A DNA stretch of 64,000 nt from contig OZ024808.1 of assembly GCA_964017045.1 (NCBI GenBank), positions 1,389,666 to 1,453,665 of the forward strand. Reading direction: 5' to 3'. This document shows positions 59,701-64,000 of this stretch, piece by piece. Numbering within the stretch: the first letter of the stretch is position 1; every line of letters starts with the position of its first letter. The stretch comes from Omphiscola glabra (lineage: Eukaryota; Mollusca; Gastropoda; Lymnaeidae). Below the pieces are notes generated by a model. The model did not search any database, was not told the DNA's origin, and was given only the letters and a program-made list of their open reading frames with translations. A program made the position numbers and the translations under genes.

Positions 59701-62700
59701 CCAGTTGCATAGTGATTTGTTACAAATTTTTCTATATATTTCATAACTGTAAAATACTTAAAATGTAAAAAGACCATATTTCTAAGGTTGAAACACAGAT
59801 TAAATGAATTTACATTAATTTCAATAGGAACAAATATTTCGGTTAGCAAACATTTCAGTTTGAGAGTAGTGTCACAGAACGGATTAAGTTTGTTTTCCAA
59901 GGTTCCACCGTGTTTAAGGGAATAATATTTTTAATAGTCTTATAGTAATCGCCATTTATTTTATGACATCAAACTGAAGTAATATAAACTCAATTTTAAA
60001 TAATTCTATTTCGCTTACTAATTAAAACATCAACAAGAACTTTGGTATAAGGAAGTGCTCCGCACTTTTTAGAGTTCTGCAGTCAATCATTTCTAAAAAT
60101 ATGAATGTCATATTGATTAATGAAACACATCATCTCGGGTATTATTTCTAATGAAATATAACAGTGGCAATTAATGAGATGCAGTATCTGTTAGGTTTAA
60201 TTTTAAGACAAAATAATTAAAACATTTCTGCCAGAAATTTTAGCTTACATTTACTGTTTTATTTACACAAATTGTTTGCGTCCCATTAATCTACTTAAAA
60301 GCTTTATCGCAGTCCAACGCTCTTATAATTAGTGAAGTCATGATATATATTGAAGTTCTTTATATCCCTTTTGTAAAAACTAAACTAATTTTGTATCTGC
60401 CCTTAGGCTCATCACCTTAGATGTTTGAATGACTTTATAGAGGCTCAAATGACATTCTTCGCCCAGTGTCAGCAGTATATGTCTGATTTACAAAGACAGC
60501 TCGGAAGGTAGGTTTTCCTAACAGTTTGAGCAGAGCACTGTTTTTACTCACTTGTATGTTACAGCTTTAAGGGAGTCTTATAATGTTTGTATGTTTGATA
60601 TTTTTTCATTAGTAGGTTAAATTTAATGTTTTGGTCTAGATATGTTTTTATCATTGAAATCTGCACAGATAGTCTGTCACTAATGATAGACTTTTTTTGA
60701 TGTGTACCCTTTGTACTCCACTACGTAAGCAAGAACCCAAGGGAGTGTACTCCACCACTTATTGGGTTTAATTGTTACATTTTTAAAAATGGATGGTTTT
60801 AAAAATTAAAAACAAAGAATGCAATTTTAAGAAAGCTCAACGAAACAAACGAAGAGAAGTCTTGTGTGGCGGGGCCTCGTACCCAGAAACTAATACGAGG
60901 TGTCCAGATTTTAAAGTATCAGTGTTTGGACATGACTAAAATATTTATGTCAATGTAAATAGTTAGTGTGTTGCATGTGCTATAAGTGTCATGTGCCATA
61001 AGTGTCATGTGCCATAAGTGTCATGTGCCATAAGTGTCATGTGCCACAAGTGTCATGTGCCACAAGTGTCATGTGCCACAAGTGTCATGTGCCATAAGTG
61101 TCATGTGCCAGATGGGTGTAGTGTGTTAGGTCTCGTTCAGTCAACAGTTGCTTGACTTGTTTTTCACAAGTTTGTGTTTGAGTGATCACACATGAACAAG
61201 AACTGTAATTCTAGCACACGAGTCATGTAGACGTGAGCTAGCAATGAGATGGAATTAATTTAGCTGAGACTGAACATATGCAGCATATGTTGATGAATGT
61301 CCGTTGCAATAACCCTCAAGCAAATGTGCCCGTTCACAAGAGCAGTGAGGTCAGGGTTCAAGCATGGGGTGAGGAAGGTCAGGGGTCAAACATGGGGTGA
61401 GGCTCAGCAAATAGTGTACTTACCTGCTTAAAAAACAACTCAACAGCACACTTTTATTCAGTGGTGGATCCAGGGGGGATTGAACTGATTTAGCCCACCA
61501 CCCCCCCCCCACCCCACACACATTTTTTCCCCCTCCATTAATTGAGGGCTTTTGAATTGCTATAACCCTATTCAAAATTCTCAAAGAATTTTATTTTCCT
61601 TTTGGTAAATGTAATATTCTTGTCTGGATAATTTCATGGTAATCTCATTAATTGTCCAAGTTAATCTGTGTAGTTATGTACAAACTATAACTAAACATTT
61701 AACAAGATGGCTGCCTGCCTTGCATCGTTCATTTGTCTAAATAGTTGATCCACGTGTTTATGAAATAATATTTGACTGATGATAGTTGACACTGCAGGAT
61801 AAGGTGGAGACTAGTGAAGGTGAGATTTGACAGATGATAGTTGACACTGCAGGATAAGGTGGAGATAAGTGAAGGTGAGATTTGACAGATGATAGTTGAC
61901 ACTGCAAGATAAGGTGGAGATAAGTGAAGGTGAGATTTGACAGATGATAGTTGACACTGCAAGATAAGGTGGAGATAAGTGAAGATGTTTCAAATGTAAA
62001 TACTGGGGATGTTTGCCTGTTAATGATGTGGCAGACTTTTGTCTTTGTAGTGTCGAATTTTGATTTTAGATATCAAAGGTCAGTATTAAATATTCAGAGG
62101 TCCTTTGTTGGTCAGATCTTTTGTGGTCAGTATTAAAGAAGTCAGGAGTCTTGTAGTCAGATCTTTTGTGCTCAGCGGTTGAGGAGTCATGTAATCAGTC
62201 TTCGGAATGGTGGTAATACTTAAATCAATAGTTTGGCAGACCCAGGATTCAGAAGTTCAATGGTTTTGTACTCAGGTAGTAAGTGCCCCAGTAATCAGGT
62301 ATTGAAAGTTTCCGTAGTCAGGTAGTAAGTGCCCCAGTAATCAGGTATTGAAAGTTTCCGTAGTCAGGTAGTAAGTGCCCCAGTAATCAGGTATTAAAAG
62401 TTTCCGTAGTCAGGTAGTAAATGCCCCAGTAATCAGGTATTGAAAGTTTCAGTAGTCAGGTAGTAAGTGCCCCAGTAATCAGGTATTGAAAGTTTCCGTA
62501 GTCAGGTAGTAAGTGCCCCAGTAATCAGGTATTGAAAGTTTCCGTAGTCAGGTAGTAAGTGCCCCAGTAATCAGGTATTGAAAGTTTCCGTAGTCAGGTA
62601 GTAAGTGCCCCAGTAATCAGGTATTGAAAGTTTCCGTAGTCAGGTAGTCGGGGTAAACTATCAATTAAATTTTTAAGTTTTCATTATATTGATGAGGGAT

Positions 62701-63352
62701 GAATTAGCACAGGTCTCCGAAGGTGGGGTGGGGGTGGGGGGTCATAACTGTGGGTGGAAGGAAAACTGATCATGATATAAGAACTGAGGAAACATGACTT
62801 TAAAGTTGTGATATAACTGTTTATCTTTCCAATTTTCCATTAAAATTATCTAATAAGCTACAAGTTCTTTTTGGAAGTTCTACAGTGTTTTTTAGTTTTG
62901 CAATTCAATTTAAAAAATAAGTTAAAAATCAATTTCGAAGTTTAATTTTCAAAATTTAAAATGCGTTGTTGGTCTTGTATGGGGAGTGAGACTTAGTAAA
63001 TCAATTTGTGCGGCCCTCGGTCAAACAATGTGCAGGGTTGCCAAGTGTATAAACGGTTGAGAAGCACTGCATTAAGACATTTGCCGGGTACTAATCCAGA
63101 GTTGCAACTCAAATGCTTTGAAAATAATGTCGTTCAAAATTAAGGTATTTCGTCCTGTATGGTTTACAGACAACTGACATTACATTTTCTCTGCGTCTTT
63201 TATGAACACATTGATAAATTAAATGACATAAATAACTGAATGTTTTTTGTTGTTTCGCCTGTGTTTCTTTGAGGTTTATCAAAATCGTCCCTAAATGTAC
63301 AATGTTGTTTTATTTCTGTTGTCAGCTTCACCAAAGAATCAGCAGAGAAGAA
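41780..63352 (+). CDS. SH3GLB1: Endophilin-B (SH3GLB), N-BAR part, 9 exons seen, 3' end uncertain
   Basis: Endophilin-B proteins bind and bend membranes (Golgi, mitochondria, autophagosomes) through an N-BAR dimer and recruit partners through a C-terminal SH3. The exons are 41780-41857, 47805-47946, 48195-48323, 49002-49135, 49265-49357, 55748-55762 (optional), 59376-59465, 60407-60507 and 63326-63352 or -63356. Phases are consistent. The product starts MDLNSLNAKFKKVAGGASTV (amphipathic H0 helix). It then tracks human SH3GLB1 closely: FTEEKLG.AEKTELDAH, DAGNEFGPGTSYGNALVKCG, KRLDLDACKSRLRKAK, SEFDRQSEITKILLEGISST, HAHHLRCLNDFIEAQMTFFA. Introns 1 (5.9 kb) and 5 (6.4 kb to the microexon) are long and repeat-filled. 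About 265 residues are seen, covering the N-BAR. No SH3 domain occurs before the window ends, so the gene probably continues to the right. Confidence 0.93.
45299..45594. repeat. 26-bp minisatellite, about 11 copies
   Basis: The unit CACACTTCTGTAGCACACAA(CACAGC) is repeated, in SH3GLB intron 1. Confidence 0.94.
45680..45905. repeat. 43-bp minisatellite, 5 copies
   Basis: The unit is ATTATCACAAATTTGTTGCA followed by AAAATAAGACACAGTAATCAGAC, in SH3GLB intron 1. Confidence 0.94.
46852..47705 (+). repeat. About 50-bp minisatellite, about 17 copies, each with a polypyrimidine-AG
   Basis: The unit is ATTGTAATTGTAATAACAAC followed by CTTACCGTAAACTCCTTTTC and TTCTCTAGG. It varies in the number of TAATTG steps and as CTCC/CTCTT. 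A block of about 370 bp (46,905-47,275 against 47,240-47,430) recurs in the same order of variants, so the array grew by segmental duplication. It ends about 100 bp before the true exon 2 acceptor at 47804. Confidence 0.94.
49358..51586. other. SH3GLB intron 5, first part
   Basis: AT-rich. No repeat array longer than three units and no supported exon. A region near 51,120-51,250 is open but lacks splice and family support. Confidence 0.35.
51587..51773. mobile_element. Non-autonomous hAT element, 187 bp
   Basis: The left end is CAGGGGTCTTCAATCTGTTT. Read inward, the right end is CAGTGGTCAGCAACCCGTGG. The flanks GTTTAGAG and GATTAGAT match at 6 of 8 positions, an aged target duplication. The interior is non-coding. 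It lies in SH3GLB intron 5. Confidence 0.82.
52250..52465. repeat. 39-bp minisatellite, about 5.5 copies
   Basis: The unit is TCTAGACTGTGAGCTTGGGT followed by CTAGACTGCCCAGCTCAGG, itself two related half-units around GTCTAGACTG. It lies in SH3GLB intron 5. Confidence 0.93.
52829..53307. mobile_element. pogo/Tigger-like MITE, copy 1
   Basis: The left end is CAGTGGAACCTCTGATAACA after a TA. Read inward, the right end is CAATGGAACCTCGGATGATA. The right third (ACATTAATTTCAATGGGAA ... GGAACGGATTA) matches copy 2 at 59557-59910. CAGTGGAACC ends with TA targets are typical of pogo/Tigger-derived elements. It is non-coding. Confidence 0.85.
53308..55747. other. SH3GLB intron 5, last part
   Basis: Contains a direct repeat (GAAATTCAC...GACCATAATGATAAAATTGA, 53,445-53,530), a poly(C) tract at 54341-54356 and AT-rich DNA. 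It ends in a long pyrimidine tract before the microexon. No other exon was seen. Confidence 0.4.
55748..55762 (+). CDS. SH3GLB1: 15-nt microexon of SH3GLB (Asp-Glu-Leu-Ala-Lys)
   Basis: GATGAGCTTGCCAAA is flanked by a strong pyrimidine tract ending CTCATCAG and by a consensus donor GTAAGT. It is phase 0 on both sides, so it can be included or skipped without changing the frame between SSQNQ (exon 5) and AETDLRV (next exon). The position matches the part of vertebrate SH3GLB1 where alternative, partly neuronal, exons are inserted in the N-BAR domain. It is inferred to be alternatively spliced. Confidence 0.75.
55795..55949. mobile_element. hAT-like MITE, 155 bp
   Basis: Perfect 15-bp inverted ends: CAGTGCTTCTCAAAT at the left and the same sequence inward from the right. 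No clear 8-bp target duplication remains (TGGGTTA... against CATGATGG). It starts 33 bp after the microexon. Confidence 0.8.
56052..56340. mobile_element. Foldback (long inverted repeat) element, 289 bp
   Basis: The arms of about 130 bp are near-complementary: CCGGAAATTTGATCGAAAGA at the left matches TCTTTCGATCAAATTTCCGG at the right. Inner blocks of GTCGACGGAAA and GAACGGAAATTTGGTC are mirrored. Short subrepeats of CGGAAATTTGATCG occur in each arm. It is non-coding and lies in the SH3GLB intron after the microexon. Confidence 0.88.
56457..56751 (+). repeat. 49-bp minisatellite, 6 copies
   Basis: The unit is TCCTGTCTTACTGAACTCAT followed by GCCATCTCATTACAGTGAAA and AGTTATATG. It resembles a 3' splice region: a branch-like TTACTGAAC, pyrimidines and then CAG. 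It lies in an SH3GLB intron. A decayed extension (CCTGTCTTGCTGAGAT) runs to about 56850. Confidence 0.94.
57144..57275. mobile_element. Foldback hairpin element, 132 bp
   Basis: CACTTCCATTTTATCATTTA opens the left arm and TAAATGATAAAATGGAAGTG closes the right arm. The pairing continues inwards to GGCTAAAAATAT, leaving a loop of only about ten bases. It is non-coding and AT-rich. Confidence 0.88.
58464..58583. repeat. 40-bp tandem repeat, 3 copies
   Basis: The unit is TTAACTCTGGTAACAAAGAT followed by GCTCTTTTTGACTTGTATTT. Confidence 0.92.
59048..59168. repeat. 45-48-bp tandem repeat, about 2.5 copies
   Basis: The unit is ATGACTCCAACTGTAGGTAT followed by TTGGCTCAGGCA(T/C)T(G/A)AC. Confidence 0.9.
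59557..59910. mobile_element. pogo/Tigger-like MITE, copy 2
   Basis: The left end is TAGTGGAACCTCGGATAACA (first base C to T). Read inward, the right end is CGGTGGAACCTTGGAAAACA. It shares the ACATTAATTTCAATAGGAA and GAACGGATTA blocks with copy 1 at 52829-53307. It is non-coding and begins 91 bp after an SH3GLB exon. Confidence 0.85.
60970..61112. repeat. 16-bp minisatellite, 8-9 copies
   Basis: The unit GTGTCATGTGCCATAA (T/C variants) is repeated, in an SH3GLB intron. Confidence 0.93.
61775..61987. repeat. 54-bp tandem repeat, about 4 copies
   Basis: The unit is GATGATAGTTGACACTGCAG followed by GATAAGGTGGAGATAAGTGA and AGGTGAGATTTGACA, in an SH3GLB intron. The minus frames are translated repeat. 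Confidence 0.93.
62262..62647 (+). repeat. 46-bp minisatellite, about 8 copies
   Basis: The unit is AGTCAGGTAGTAAGTGCCCC followed by AGTAATCAGGTATTGAAAGT and TTCCGT. Each copy contains CAG|GTAGTAAGT, a donor-like motif. It lies about 0.7 kb before the last SH3GLB exon seen. Confidence 0.95.
62980..63070 (-). mobile_element. Possible hAT end fragment
   Basis: Read on the minus strand from 63070 it starts CAGTGCTTCTCAACCGTTTA and includes CGAGGGCCGCACAAATTG, which is hAT-like. No matching left end or target duplication was found. Confidence 0.45.
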
Positions 63353-63356
63353 GTAA
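63326..63356 (+). CDS. SH3GLB1: Last SH3GLB exon seen: terminal or cassette exon
   Basis: The acceptor TTCTGTTGTCAG joins in phase 2 to give SFTKESAEKK and then TAA (63354-63356). The leading Ser-Phe matches the start of the linker in human SH3GLB1. The same bases also contain a donor (AAGAA|GTAAAA at 63353), so the exon could splice onward to a linker and SH3 beyond the window instead of ending the protein. Confidence 0.6.
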
Positions 63357-64000
63357 AAAACTTGTTTTGAATAATCTTCTACTGACTAACATTAGCTTTG
63401 TATTGCTTTGCTAGGTTTGAGATAATTCTTCTCTTTGCTTTCTCATGCTGCCAATTGGATTTTCTCTTCACACTTTTTTTTTATTTTGACAAGAGGTGAT
63501 GGGTTAGTTTGTTGTTTAAAAAATTAATATAATTTATTTATTCATTACTGAGAAATATTGGCCTAACAAAATGTCATAATTGAACAGTAAATTTCTGTCA
63601 CCGTAAGGAATTGGGCTCTTTAGGTTAATAAAAAAAATAATAACTTAAAGAATAAATTAAATTAACATTTAATCTTTAAAATGTGTCATATCTAGATGTG
63701 TCAATATATAATGCTTATTTAGTGCAGACAATAGGAAATTTTTTTTATTTTTAGTTGGATAGATTTTCCATTTTCTTCCTTAGTTGCACAACTGACACAA
63801 ACTTTTCTTGCTAGCACAAAATTCACTTTGAAAATAAATTAATCCTTATAATGGATAAAACACTGAACTTATCAAAGGAATTTTTTACAATTTGTAAATG
63901 ACATTATGGATATTTGTTTCAACGGCTCCAACCAAGTGTTGTCGTCACAGTGCTAGAATATGCCCTTGGATCACTACCTTTATGAGTTGACCATTGTAGG
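63357..64000. other. Right flank: SH3GLB intron or 3' UTR
   Basis: AT-rich DNA. No SH3-coding exon is recognisable. An AATAAA-like sequence occurs in places but none can be assigned. Confidence 0.4.

Overview
This is animal nuclear DNA. It is AT-rich, full of introns and minisatellites, and shows GT-AG exon structure throughout; there are no bacterial operons. The gene families, the mobile elements and the very dense tandem repeats fit a lophotrochozoan, most likely a mollusc and probably a gastropod. The species assignment is inference. Almost every long open frame in the first 20 kb is a by-product of tandem repeats. The real genes have short exons, which I assembled by hand from splice sites, reading phase and protein similarity.

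Layout. (1) 85-1469, minus strand: the 5' end of an unrecognised gene (three exons), running off the left edge. (2) 1.5-11.6 kb: no convincing gene; a TA-flanked inverted-repeat element at 5.0 kb and a near-continuous block of unrelated minisatellites from 6.05 to 8.99 kb. (3) 11,603-15,749, plus: a complete four-exon copper-transporter (CTR/SLC31) gene, 137 aa, whose introns hold minisatellites and a LINE tail, and whose exon 2 splice acceptor has been tandemly triplicated. (4) 15.8-21.9 kb: more minisatellites, including a 66-bp array that is open for 288 codons. (5) 21,938-25,594, plus: a four-exon gene for a 151-aa DUF4602 (C1orf131-like) protein. (6) 28,973-39,806, minus: a twelve-exon gene for a 635-aa protein I do not recognise, with a Cys/His-rich N-terminus. 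(7) 41,780 to at least 63,352, plus: endophilin-B (SH3GLB), with the whole N-BAR region, a 15-nt microexon, and no SH3 domain before the window ends.

Mobile DNA is mostly small non-autonomous DNA transposons: hAT-type elements with 8-bp target duplications at 27.9, 32.0 and 51.6 kb and probably 55.8 kb, a pogo/Tigger-like pair at 52.8 and 59.6 kb, and two foldback elements at 56.1 and 57.1 kb. There is also a GC-rich retroposon with a 13-bp target duplication at 37.8 kb. The 27.9-kb element closely resembles the hAT families (SPIN/URR1-like) implicated in horizontal transfer among animals.

The most distinctive theme is contact between minisatellites and splice signals. A 52-bp unit triplicates the SLC31 exon 2 acceptor. 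A 63-bp duplication gives the 635-aa gene a second, in-frame acceptor. About 17 copies of a polypyrimidine-AG unit sit just before SH3GLB exon 2. Other arrays repeat donor-like or acceptor-like motifs. No wholly new multi-gene system is evident.
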